From Kryptolebias marmoratus (lineage: Eukaryota; Chordata; Actinopteri; Cyprinodontiformes; Rivulidae), in assembly GCF_001649575.2 (NCBI RefSeq), contig NC_051433.1:14629044-14693043 (forward strand): DNA of 64,000 nt. Reading direction: 5' to 3'. The notes beneath the pieces are model-generated. The model was given only the letters and a program-made list of their open reading frames with translations. It made no database searches and was not told the origin of the DNA. Shown one piece after another: positions 1 through 12,100 of the stretch (positions are counted from its first letter, which is position 1; every line of letters starts with the position of its first letter). A program made the translations under genes and the position numbers.

Positions 1-2200
1 TCGTGTAGAAGTGCTCTTTTGTTTGTTGTTGTTGTTTATATGGCAATAACTAAAGTCAATAAACCATTAATGTCTTTAAATCCTTCGGCACTTTCTGCCT
101 GCCTGCAGCTCATAAACCCAGTAATAATATTTGAGATATACCAGAGAATTATGTCATCGTGTGTTGAGTTGACATGTATCCAAATAACCACATTAACAGA
201 CTGAAAAATGAACTTGGCTCATTGGTGATGCTACCATATAAAGAACTTACACTCCAGAAAAAAAAACATAAATATAATAATCTATAAATGGCTCAGATGA
301 AGATAAATCCAACTAAATTTAACTTTAATTCTTTAATTTGTGTTATATTTGTTTTCTATTATCTTTCTTTTTATTTCCTTTAAAATATTTACTACTGTAT
401 TCAGGTAGAACCTTTTAGTTAAATCCTTTCCCCTTTGTTTATTTACTCGTGTGACATTTCCTTCTTGCATTTTTTTCTTTGCTGTTTATTTGCCCAAGTG
501 TAATTCCTTTCCTCTTTATGTTTGCCTGAAAGACGGCCCCTGTAATTGCACAATAAAGCAAGAATGTATACAGTACTGTAAAAAGCACACAAAGGAATGT
601 ACAAGCAAAGGTCAAACATTAATTACACAGAAATATACAGCATGTACATGTGCAAATGAGAAAAATAACATCATTTGTTTTACTAAGTAGCTTGTTAAAT
701 AAAAAAATGAATTAGTTAAAGTAAATAAACTGAAAATGTAGCAAAAATATAACAAATAAATAGAATTTTTTTTTTCTATTTTTACTGAATTTATTGGAAT
801 AAAATATATTTAGTAAGTCTACTATAGTTTATGTTGACTTTTTTTTAAAACTTTGTCAGTCTCTTATATAAAGTTTTCAGAAACAGCAGCTTAAATTCTT
901 CTTTTCCGTGGCCGTTTATTCTCTTTGTTTCACAGCACAAAACTGATCCAAATAGATGCATGTGTGAACTGTGTTGAAAAGAATCTGATGCTTTATATTA
1001 TTTATATTTACTGATGCTATAACATGTCAGAAAATGTTGATAAAATCAATGATAGTTTGAAATTTCAAGGCAAAACACTGGAGCCTGATCCATAAAACAG
1101 GAAAAATATGTACAAGGAAATTTCAAAGTAAAAAGCTTTTGGAGGGGGGTTTCTTTTGTTTTAACAAAAAGCCCAAACGCAAAGACCTTAAACCTCATTG
1201 CGTGCGTCATCGTTGTTACAGAGGTCATTAATAAGCAGTTTAGAGGCTTTTAAGCCAGTTCCTGTTCGGCTGTGACACCGGTGACTGGTCTGCTTTAAAC
1301 TGAGAGAAACCCAAAACAACTGAGATTATGTACTTCAAACATTCAGCAACAAAACTTCCTTCATAGGTTCACAATAAAAAGGCAGGAAGTATTAGAAGCC
1401 AGCAGCTGAAACAACAAGGACTTGTTTAGCACTTTGCACTGAGCACACACTGAACCACAATCAATTTAATCAGCTTTGCATCGCTGATAAACCCTCCGCT
1501 GAAGCTCACGGAAAGCATGGCAAGAATTTTCCAACTCTTTTTTGCAGCTTGGCGCACCTGTTTCACGTACGAAGGGTGGGGGTTTTTGTCACCCTTGAGT
1601 AAACTTCTAAAGGCCTTAAAGTATGTACGCTCGAGTTGTACTTACTGACTTTCAGTCCTGGGACGTGCAGTGCGTGGAGTGGGTAAATAAACATACAGAA
1701 GTGGACAGGATACTTATATTTCTTTTTAAGAAGCAATGACCAGTCAGTGTCCTTTCAAATATTTTTTCTAACTGTTCAAGTGACATGAGGGTTATTACCT
1801 CACATTAGCTCCCAATCAGAATTATAGAGACAATGTGCTGCCAGTGCAACACTTACAGTTTATTTATTAATGTTCCAAAGAAATAAAACAGAAACTCTTC
1901 TCAGTTTGGATTTTTAATCTTGAAAAAAGAAAATTAGTTTCTAGATTTTGGGTTTTTTTGCCTGACATCCTGCCCAGTTCACACTGAAGGGTTTTGGTAC
2001 CGGAAATAACATTATACAGTGGGTATCACCAAGGTGTTTTAAAAAACAGATTACTGTATGAGAGACGATAGCTCGAGGCATCGGATGTGCGGCACGGGAT
2101 GAAAGGGATTATCACTTCCTGTCGTCCGATCTAAAAGTAGCAGCAAAATCTCCGCTCATCTGCTGCAAATTGCAAAACAGATTTAGATTAAAGGGGAAAC
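1..2200. other. AT-rich intergenic DNA, no recognised gene
   Basis: Both strands are dense in stop codons, and I recognise no conserved protein segment, tRNA or rRNA. The only notable open frame is the cysteine-rich stretch at 451-690, listed separately. Several AATAAA hexamers occur (for example just after 690), so part of this could be the 3' UTR of a gene lying left of the window. That is inference only. Confidence 0.5.
451..690 (+). other. Short cysteine-rich open frame, status unclear
   Basis: An open frame of about 79 codons has no in-frame ATG; it opens at a GTG. The part from about 530 to the TAG at 690 would encode a peptide with ten cysteines in roughly 53 residues, including a C-x-C near the start (DGPCNC) and another near the end (ACTCANE). 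An AATAAA lies within about 15 bases after the stop. It could be the last exon of a small secreted cysteine-rich protein whose earlier exons lie left of the window, with possible acceptors at the AAG after TTTGCCC or at CTGAAAG. It could equally be chance in TGTA/TGCA-rich DNA. I do not recognise a family. Confidence 0.15.
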
Positions 2201-2238
2201 TCAGACATGTGCAAATAGCTTAATAGAAAAAAAGAGAC

Positions 2239-2266
2239 ATATATATATATATATATGTGTGTGTGT
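2239..2266. repeat. (AT)n(GT)n microsatellite
   Basis: A run of AT dinucleotides passes directly into GT dinucleotides. It is a compound microsatellite in intergenic DNA. Confidence 0.9.
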
Positions 2267-2584
2267 CTCCTTATTTGCACTTTTTAAAACACTTGAGTTT
2301 TGGGGTCAGCTGATGTCGGGTTTTGACAGTCAGTGAGTGACTGAACACCCGTTTGTGCCACAGCTAGCTGTTGTTTGCACTTGCAAATAACCACAGAGTT
2401 CTATGTAATTCAATGACTGCAACGCTAAATCAACAGGGATGTAAAAGTTGATAAACTAGCGTTGGCATGACTCACTAGGAAACATTTGATTCTGAGGTTG
2501 TTTTAAGATGGTTGCAGTCCACTTGGGTCTTGGCTAATCTCTCCAAACAGACTTGTTCAAAGAGCTATCTGCAGCAGGCAAGAT

Positions 2585-2650
2585 CCATCCATCCATCCAT
2601 CCATTTTCTTTAACCGCTTCTCCATTCCGGGTCGCGGGTAGCTTGTGCCT
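2585..2650 (+). repeat. (ATCC)n with attached dispersed-repeat end
   Basis: Several tandem ATCC units run into a segment reading approximately TTTTCTTTAACCGCTTCTCC and then GGGTCGCGGG. An ATCC run followed by CCGCTT and GGGTCGCGGG is the usual edge of a very common teleost dispersed repeat. The diverged sequence at 17400-17720 resembles another part of the same family. The family assignment is from memory. Confidence 0.6.
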
Positions 2651-4408
2651 AAGCAGGCAAGATATTATACATATATATAATTAATATCTTATACTCTTTC
2701 CACAGTGGCCCACTTTAACATAAATAAGTAAATACATATCACTTTAGGAGTGTTTTATTTCATTTTAATCTCATAAGAAAAGTTAATTGGTGTCATTAAT
2801 TATTTCATATCAGATTGAAAACTATTGGATGAAAGGACAATATGTCATTGTTCTAGAAGAATTAATTAATAATCCTATATAAGAAAGAAACATCAGTTTT
2901 GGTGTAAAGCTTCTGTGGATAATCTTAGCCTAAAAAGAGATGAATGCAGACATTTTTGCATGTATGGAAATAAAAAAAGTGCTTTTGTTTGTTGAGTGCA
3001 AGATTAAACCTGCACACAGTGGTGTCATGTTGCCACACTTTTCACAGTTCAAGGGTTATGAAAATTTCTTATCAGCCAGCTTGTTATGTCAGACACCAAC
3101 ACCGTAATGACTTTACAAGGCTCTCTGTTGCACATATCCTACCACGCTCCATGAGAAGTGGCTTCTTGGTGAAACTATTGAAAGTGCATGCTAATCTGCA
3201 GCGCAGCACATCCCCTGACTCTCACCCTGCAGCAACAAGAAACAAGTGAGCTTAAAATAACCTAAACAGGAGCAGAAAAGCAGACAGAGTTCACGCAGTT
3301 GTAAAATGATTTGCTTGAAGGCCAAAGGTTCAATTAGCAGAGGGATATCAGTGATCTATGTGGCGTACTCCTCAGAAAAATGCATCAAATATCCAAACAG
3401 CCGGAAAAGCAACAATCTCTTTTGCCACTTTCAGCGCTATTTGATTTAAAAAGTGATGACTGGCCCTAACATTAGAGGCACAACTGAAATTACTTTGCCT
3501 GCTAACCCCTAGGGCACCATATCTGAGAAGAGTAAAACAACAGGTTTCCTGTTACGGAAACAAAGATTTTATTGTCAAACAGAAACTGATGTCATGTACT
3601 AACAGGAAGGTGTTCACACTCATGGTTACTGATGTCACTGAGTTAGTCTGTGTTCTGAGATACCTCAGATATCTCAAAGGGATCATAAAGTATAGGTAAG
3701 TGCATTATAAAATGTGTACTTGTATTCAGCAAAACTGCTTTAAAGAGAAGCATGGTAAAAAAAAAAAAACTTGATCCCACAGCTATAGAGATCAAGTCTG
3801 ATTTGTTCTATAGAAAAAAAGTGACTATGCTTCTACAAGTTTGACAATTATTTATCTTTTGAGCGGAAAACAATGGAAAAGGTGTTATTGTATTGTACTT
3901 AAGCAGCAGCAGTAAGTAACTTTGTAAATATACATAAAAAATAAATTTAAAAAAATGGATAGGAGCAGTGTGCTCAGGTTCTTTCCACATCATAAAGCTA
4001 AAAGACCAAACATGGAAAGTTCACAATGTGTATTGTTTTACTACCTAATGTTAGGTTGTGCTAACAAGAGCAGGTTGTGCAGGTGAGGAAAGCACCAACA
4101 CTGTTAAATGTTCAAACAATTTGACGTCACAGCTTGTTTCATAACTCTTCCTGAAACAGGCTCAAAGGATGAATCAGATAAGTCTGAGAAAAAGGAAAAA
4201 AAGGGTCATTTATTGGTCATTCAAGATAACAAACCTGAACTCTTTGTTCGTACAGCTGTTGGTCTATATCCAAATAGAGTCTTAGAGCTGTGACTAACCC
4301 TGCTGGCAATCCCTGAATGTGAGGCCTTATCACGGGTTTATACTTTAACCTCGATGGTTAATTAACATCTGCTGAGATGTGATACTTTAGCCAGGTGACC
4401 TTCATGTT

Positions 4409-4410
<2 letters not shown>
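2651..4410. other. Intergenic DNA, nothing recognised
   Basis: AT-rich sequence. The short open frames here, such as 2989-3249 (+) and 3808-3993 (-), show no domain-like composition and no splice structure that would extend them. I see no gene. Confidence 0.5.

Positions 4411-4505
<95 letters not shown>
4411..4505. repeat. (GATA)n tetranucleotide microsatellite
   Basis: About 24 nearly perfect GATA/TAGA units. On the minus strand this forms an artefactual open frame of IYLS repeats, which is not a gene. Uninterrupted arrays of this length are usually highly polymorphic in fish. Confidence 0.98.
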
Positions 4506-4506
<1 letters not shown>

Positions 4507-7320
4507 TTGTAGTGTAGTGTGTAACTGTTCTCTCTGAGAAGTCCTTCTGCTTTTGATATTATTTTCATAAAGTGTTTACATTCCAAGCTTTCACACTCAA
4601 ACATTTAATCAGTAGCGATACAATGTCTATGCTTCCTGTAAAACACGTGGTTTATGCAGAAAAGACATTTCAGCGAATGATTGTGAAATCTTACAAAATG
4701 TGGAAAATGTTGACGTTTTGTATGTGAGTATGTTTATCTCATAGGAGATCAGTCAAATGTTTTAACAAACTCAAATGTTTTTGTCTTACAGGAGTTATAG
4801 TCTACAGTGGTAACATGTCAACAGAACCTCTTTTGAACAGGAAGAGATAAGTGCAGCCCTCAGGGTTTCTGACCCTGACAGGATGCCTGAGAGTCTGACA
4901 GTGTTGATGACTCATTTTTTAACAAGGAGAAAGACCTTCATCCACCTGTTGTTTTTCTTCAGCTTGTTTTGTGTTCTTTTCCGTGTGATGGTCTCTCCTC
5001 TCGTCTCCCTTCTTCATTCTGCAAATGGATAAAGCAATTTTTATTTCTAATTCAGAACTTCGTCACATTAATCAAACAATTTGGCCAAATTAATAACCTT
5101 CTTCTGACCTAAATTCTAAAGTTAACTATTTATTCAGAACTATTTAATCTAAACTCAAAGTAATTACTTAATGCTAAAATTCCAAATATTAGTGTTTATT
5201 ATTGTTTGCTTGTGATTTTATTTTTTAATTTATTTTGAATTTTGTAATAAAATCTTAAAAGTCAAATTTGGTTTGTTCTGGTGATAATATGTTATGATTG
5301 AAAATTCCCTGTAATTAATGGATTCACCCCTCAAGTGTTGAGATCTGATAAACAAAAAGGGGTGAGTAAATCAAATAATCTAAATACCGTTGATCGATAC
5401 ATTCGATTCGGTGCCAATTTTAGCAAGATCTTAAAACAGTAGCAAAGTAAGTTTCACTCTTCTTACATTCTTTTTGTTACATAAGAATTATGGTATTTAC
5501 AGGATAAAGCAATAAAAGTAATGAGATATCAAAGTATGTATTTCTTTTTCACAAGACTTTATAGGACTGAGGTTGTGTAACTCCTCATTGTTGTTGCAGA
5601 CTGTTTTGTTTGGTTCCTCTCCACCTCCCGCTGGAGTCGTGTCAGGCCATCAGCAGCTGTTAAAACTGTAACTCGACATGGGAAACAGAGATATACACAG
5701 CGTCAGCCCTGAGCCTTTACATTACTGCTTGGTGTGGTTTCATTCCTCAACCTCATCAATATCTGGGACAGTGTAGAAAGGGAAATTTTTTTATTTTTAA
5801 ATGGGGATTTCCTGGGAGAAAAGTACTGAGGATACACACACTTCACTTTTCAGTTATTATGGCTCTGGGATTTAAAGTTGCTTCACAGGTGTTTCTGTAA
5901 TGCTTCTCATTAGACAGTGAGGTTTTTAGTGTTATCCATTTTATTTCTATTTGCAAATATGTCTTAGTGGGTTGTTTTTAGGCTGTTTTTTGAATGAGAA
6001 CACATCAGTAATGTCGAAAGACCGGCCCAGTCTTCTGCTGTCAGGCTTCTGTAATGTGTGAAGAGTTTCTATTAGTCTTTCATTGTTTTGCTGAAAAATA
6101 CATGAATGTGTCCAAAAAAGAAAAATTCTCTGAAAGAGGGTATATTTCTGCACTGATATAGTCATCACAATAATAAAATGATAAAACAGATTCGGATAAA
6201 ACTTTTTCGGGGTACACAAAAAAAAATACATGTGATTACGATCCACGTGTCCACTGTGTGGTAGTCTATCCCAGTAGCAGCTGATATAAGGATCCTACTT
6301 TGCAGGGGGGAAAAAAACAGTTTTAGATGGCTTTTGTAAAAGGTGAATCTGACTTATTATTGTATGAAATAAAAGTCTCAGAGTTCAGTTCTCATGTGGT
6401 TCTATCAGCTGTTGATGAATGACTGTTCTGGATTCTGTGCCAACTAGTGGATCATTACCCTCTACTTCTCCAGTTCTCTCAAACCGCTTAATGATTGTAC
6501 CAAGAAAACATGGAAACCCCTTTTAATCTTTTCTTGAGATGTTTTGTAATAGTTTGGTTGTTTTTCTCTGATATTTGTTGTCAACGCAGACACACTCTTT
6601 TTGTACACAATTATATTTACAACAATCTGTTTATTTTTATTATATGCATTTTAATTTATCTTTACCAAATGACTAGCTGCAGGTTGTATTTGTCCCATTT
6701 TTTTAATGAAAACTGAATCACATAAAATGTGTGCTGACAGTTCTGATTACCATCACATTTTATTTATCACCCGTAACATGAGGCTGAAAGGTTTGTAAAT
6801 GTGATGAGCGGGATGGAGTGAACTGTTTGCGTGCAGCCAAGGAGAAAGCCTTTCTCTAACACACCGACTCATTTCTCCCCGCAGCAAACTACCCAGTGTG
6901 ACTGTGGGATCCTAAAATAACCCAGACAGAGACACGAGGGGCGAGGAAAGCAATGAGCGTGCGCCAGCTCGTAGTCTGGAATAATCTGGATTAAGCCTGG
7001 GGGGCGTAGTCCCGTTAAAGATGGTCAGATGTTCAGGGCTTATACTGGGGGGTTTTCCACATTTTGCAGGTCAAAAGGATTGTTTTGATTCTCTGGTGTA
7101 TTAAAGTTGTTTCACTTCAAACATGTTTGTACCTGTTTCGACACCAGAGTGTTTCTGTCACATGATTGCAACACCTGCATTGTTATGAAGGTGAATGGAA
7201 AAGATATACAGGCAGGATGATTCAGAGGAGCATTCAGCTCGGTTTGTGACACATTTTCCATCACAATGTCACCTTGTAATTCATATAATAAAAGCGAATG
7301 TCATTGGCTCATTCAGCAGT
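4506..7320. other. Intergenic DNA, nothing recognised
   Basis: AT-rich with no supportable gene. A small fragment near 5390-5440 (GATCGATACATTCGATTCGG) looks like the edge of an interspersed element of the ATCGATTC-rich type that also appears near 47.6-48.2 kb. The stretch at about 6830-7020 is more GC-rich than its surroundings and could be a regulatory element, but I have no positive evidence. Confidence 0.45.
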
Positions 7321-7324
7321 ATAT

Positions 7325-7831
7325 GTCAGGTTTTTGTTTTGGCTGTGTGTTTCTTTTTATATTTAGTATTTAGTTTCTAGTTTCTTTTGGTTTTGGTTTC
7401 TTGTCTTTGTTGTTTTCCTGTTTGTTGCCCGTTCATGTCATCATTCTCCACTTATCCTCAGTCTGCCCCTGTTCATCTGCCACGCCCATCTCCACCTTGT
7501 TATCACTCACCTGTGCCCACTTCACCTCATTATTCTCAGTGATTAAAATCCGGTCACTTTCTCCACTACCCTGCAGGTTCATTGTCTCTCGTCTCACAAC
7601 TCTCGTCTCTCGTCTCTCGTATCTCGTCGTCTGGTTGTCTGGTTGTCTGGTTGTCTGGTTGTCTGGTTCACTTGCCTTGCCTTGCCTCGCCTTTTTGTTT
7701 TGTTTACTTTTTTGATTTTTGCTGCCACGTCAGCCTTTTGTTTTTGCTTGTTTATTTAAAAATAAATTTTCGTTTTTTTTCTTTAATGAGTCTGCACTCT
7801 GGGTTCGCCTCCTTCTCCACCGGCCTTGACA
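7325..7831 (+). mobile_element. LTR-like or solo-LTR-type dispersed repeat
   Basis: The segment opens with TGTCAGG and closes with CCTTGACA, giving TG...CA-type short inverted ends. It is T/C-rich, contains AAATAAA followed by a T-rich tail near 7757-7790, and ends with GAGTCTGCACTCTGGGTTCG. Elements of this build are common in teleosts and behave like solo LTRs or their derivatives. No coding region or perfect target duplication was seen. Long C- and L-rich open frames through it (7401-7842) are compositional artefacts. The boundaries are approximate. Confidence 0.45.
7602..7690 (+). repeat. Short tandem arrays: CTCGT, then GTCTGGTT, then CCTTG
   Basis: Three adjacent short tandem arrays lie inside the LTR-like repeat: TCTCGTC-type units, at least five GTCTGGTT octamers at about 7628-7668, then CTTGC units. 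Confidence 0.9.
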
Positions 7832-7849
7832 GTTTAGCTTGATTTTAAA

Positions 7850-8930
7850 TGGCAAATCAGGACATTTAAATCATGTATTGTGTAATGAGAGAAACTGTAA
7901 AGGCAAACTATTATGTCACGATAAAAATAAATTTCTCCACTGATTGTTTTTTGTGGGTGCTGTTTTAACTGTTTTATGTCTCAGAAATTTAGATTTTTCT
8001 TTGTATTTTCCGCTCATGTGCACTCGTGCATTCAATCTAACATTAACTATTATTATTTTACTGATAAAACAGGTGATCATTTGGCTGTGAGGCCTGTGTT
8101 TATGTTGGGAGAAAGGAAAACCTTTAAAAAGGTTACATAAGACAGATGAACTGTTGTGAGAAAGTAAGCAAGAGCAGCCATACCCTCTCCAATCTGCTGC
8201 TCCGGGATTTAAAGGTGCTGTTATTTACAGACCTTTACAACCAAACGTTTTACAGCTCAAAATCCCTCCAGCCAATAGGATGAGCTGGACTAGTTACACA
8301 AGCACAAAAGCCTTTCAGTCTCACTCATATCGCCTCCCCCAACTCAGATATCCAAGGGAAAATTTCTAAAGACATTCCTGGTTACTGTAATTTGCATACT
8401 GCAGACTGTTGTTAACATTACCCTTTCTAAATGTCAGCGCATTAGCATTGCTCTTTTTGTAAAGCGTTTAGCTTTAAACACCGCTGTGTTTACAGTGCAG
8501 GACTGAGCTGCTGGTATGTTTGAGGCCTTGCAGCCGTTAACCTTAATACTGTGTATAAATGAAACAAGTGTGACGCAGTTTTCCAAACACATAGGATGCT
8601 GTGCAAAACGCAGGCAAAAACAAAAATCCACTAGTCCGTCTATGTTATCACTGGAAGTGGTACAAAAAGATCAAGTGCTGGAACAGTGAGTTAAATTTAA
8701 CAGTTACTGTAATTAATTGGCAGCAGGACAGTAAAAAAAAAAAAAAAAAACTTTTAGAGGGGCTTAGTCTGTTAGAGACAAAAACAGGAAGAGTTGATCA
8801 TTTATGGAAAATGTCTATGGGTAGGGTCATTATAACAGCACCTAAGGCAGTGGTTGATATTAGGCCATGCTAGGGCACAGCACAGTCACTTCAGAAAACA
8901 ACCTGAATCCTAAAGATACTTTACTTTGTA
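7850..8930. other. Intergenic DNA, nothing recognised
   Basis: No gene is supported. It contains an A-rich homopolymer near 8732-8750. The open frames at 8434-8631 (-) and 8601-8873 (+) lack any family signature. Confidence 0.45.
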
Positions 8931-8934
8931 AGTT

Positions 8935-9165
8935 ACCCCATAAATACCCTGTAATTACCTTGTATGGAGACCCATATATACCCATATTTACACTATAAGT
9001 ACCCTTATACTTATTTTGTAAATACCTTGAAACCATCCTTTATGTACCCCTATAAGTATCCTTTAGGTTCCTGTAATTGCCTTGTATGTACCCCCATAAG
9101 TACACTGTATGTACTCCCTAAATACCCTGTAATTACCTTGAACGTATACTGTATGTACCCCTGTA
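8935..9165 (+). repeat. Degenerate minisatellite of TACCCTGTAATTACCTTGTA-like units
   Basis: The words TACCCTGTAATTACCTTG, CCCATAAATACCC, TACCCCTATAAGTA and GTATGTACCCC recur with substitutions and length variation over about 230 bases. This is a strongly decayed tandem array. The tyrosine/proline-rich open frame across it (8964-9227) is a by-product. Confidence 0.75.
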
Positions 9166-9169
9166 AGAA

Positions 9170-12100
9170 AGCTTGTCATACCCTGACTCAGAGCAAAAGT
9201 ATGATTTTATTTCTCTTGTCTATTTGACTCAATCAGTTAATTGATAACACTGCAGTGTGAAGTTAAACTTGCTCTTTATTGACCCTCTAATGCTGCAAAT
9301 GAAAGAAAAATCACTGTTAGGAGGATTTAGAGGTCTTTGATGTGTAGATTGATTTTTATGTAAACTCAAGCTTGAGGTTGAGAACATAATGTTGTTCTGT
9401 CTGGACCACTGCTGTGGCTTACTGGGACACTTAAACCCTGCAGTTAAAACCTACGGACAGTGACCCCTGACCTTCAGCAGTTACGCTGCATGACAAACAC
9501 TGTCCCAAATGGTATTTGTAGAGAGTCTGGGAGGTAAAGAGAGATCATCTGATGACCTTTTAGTTCAAAGAAGTAAAGACTGAGCAAACCTTTGGGGTAG
9601 TAAAACCTTTGTCATCACTGAACGCAGTTTAAAAACGAGTTTTTGGAAAGACTTATGAGACAAAATGGCAAAAGGTCACACAGAGAAAAAACTAAACCAC
9701 TCTTGTCTTGACTGCTGTGGTTATTCCAGATTGGCAGCAGGAACAACAGGACAAGTGAGTGACTCACACTATTAAATCTCATACAGATCTTGTGTCTCTT
9801 TACCCCCACCATTTTCTTTTCCTGTTGTACATCTGGTTTTGCATTTCCACGATTCTCCTCCTCTTTCCAGGAACCACAGAGAATGAGCGGTACCTGACAG
9901 ACAACATATGACCCTGTGAGCGGCCTACAGAAAGTCCCTGAGATCTGATTCTTCCTGCTTTTAGACCTCTTCTCCCCACACTTGTTCATGTCCATCACTA
10001 GTCTGATAATCTGTTTGCCACATGCATCCAGTGACAGAAGAATAAACACACAAACTGCATCAGTAAGACTCAGATGGAAACAAGGTGTGTGGTGAGTGTC
10101 ATGGTTTAAATGGAGGGTGAATAGACCGGTCTAACAAAGATGTAGGGGGAAAAATACTCTGTTATTACATCAGATGACTGTTAGAAACAAATAAATGAAT
10201 GTGGTAGAGAGAAAAGAGAGGGGGACTCAATGTTACTGTATTCCAAAAAAAAAAAAAAAGAATAATCAATTTTTCTTCACTTGTTCCATTTCTTCTTGCT
10301 CAACATTCATGTTCAGACTCGCAAAGAAAATTTATGATTTCGGAGTGCTGAGAATATTTAAAGCTAAAAGGTCCTAAAGCATAATTACATATGGACAGAC
10401 TGTTTTGTTCCAGAGCTTAAAATCTTATTCTAGTGATGTTTATTTTTTGACAACTTGAAGCCCTAAAGGTGTAAAATTGTTCCCTGCTGTATTTTTACAA
10501 GAAAACATAAGGAAATTAAGAGAGATTCTGCATCTCGAACTGACAAAGATCAGTTTTTAAACCACATTTCTTCCAGTCCTTTGTTGTTGTTGTTTTTTTT
10601 ACATTTTTAACACTTTCCATACACTCAGTGTTAGAAATTTCAGTCAGAGGTGAAGAACTGGCTGCTGAGGTGTCACTTCCACTTACTAACTCACATTATA
10701 TCACCTCATTGATTTTAGGAGGGTTTCTGTACAGACAAAAGCTTCAAATCAATGGTTTTGCACGTTATCTCTAATGATTACTGAGAACTGTGCAGATTAT
10801 GAGGTGGGAAATCTTTGCATTTCTGCTTTAAATATCCCTTCAGGTGATTACGTTCAACCTACAGGTTGGAAAGGATTGATTTTAAAACAGAAAACAGTAG
10901 AAAGAAGTCACTAACAGCTCAGTGAAGATTTAATAGATATTGGTAGTTTCACCATTGCATCAACAGACTTGTGTGCTTTTCAAACAGATAATAAAACAAT
11001 GATTACCAGAATTATAACTGCTTATGACAGCATGTTGGTTGTTTGGATTAGGTATTTAGATCTCCCCTCCCTCAATGAGTTTGTGACTGTTTAGCAACAT
11101 ACTGTATGTGTTTTTTTTTTCTTTTACTCATTCAGAATAGAAAAAAATATATAATTTAGTTTACATAGATGTAGTTTGACAAGATTAGAAGAATCACATG
11201 AAGACTTTTGCCTTTACCTTTAAACTCTTTGTCACCTTTAAAGCAAATAGAAAAAGGAAAACTGTTGAAACTTTGACCCTTTATGGTATGTTTTGTGACT
11301 TTAAGGTTTAAAATGTGCTTATTTTGTTCACCAGTGAGCTGCTGAAGCCTGACATCAGTGTTAACGTGAACACCAGTTTTAAAAACCAGATGAAGAGAGA
11401 AGTCTGTAAGTACAGTCTGGCTCTATTCCGTCATAAAGGCCTCTCAGTTATTTTTTCCCTTGTGACCCGGCACCATGGGCCCTGTGCAGACAAGGAGTTC
11501 TCAAAAGGACAGAGAGCTGAACTTTCTCAGAAAGGTTGGGATCTGCTGCACAGTGTGATTCCCATCTGTGTGAGAAATGGTTCAGCTGTGACCCATGACC
11601 TGTTGAAAGATGCTTCTTTGTCATCTTTTCAAAGAAAGAAAGAAATAAAGAAAAAAAGAAAGAAAGAAAGGCTTCTTATTGCAGCTCTGTTTGTTTGATA
11701 AATCATAAATCAGTCATTGCATTGAACTGAACACAGTAATAAAATGTATATCATATTGCAATTAGTTTGATCCAAAAACTCAAAAAGATTTTATCAATCC
11801 TGAAACTGGGATAAAAAACTCATTTATACTGACTTAGAAGTAAATCAAGGAGTAGAGGTTCTTTCCTCTGCGAGTGTAATTATTGTAGCCATGTTAACAT
11901 AGAATGACTTGTGCTGTTTTTATTGTTTGTCACTTTGTTGAGCTCTGCAGCCATCATTACCACTGTTTTTTTTTCCTTGATTGTTGATTCTGTTTCTTAC
12001 AGTTCAGAGATGAACTCGCATCTATCAAAGCTAAATATTAGATGTGATAACCTTCACAGCTAAAAGCTTTATTAGCCTCTCAGGTCAACTGCCTGACACT

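Noticed and set aside
4362..4604. Minus-strand frame with repeated IYLS
   Set aside because: It is the translation of the GATA microsatellite, not a gene.
9615..10049. 144-codon minus-strand open frame
   Set aside because: No family signature, no supporting splice context, and composition typical of chance frames.
11315..11698. 127-codon plus-strand open frame ending in lysine-rich sequence
   Set aside because: The tail is a GAAA microsatellite and the rest matches no known protein.
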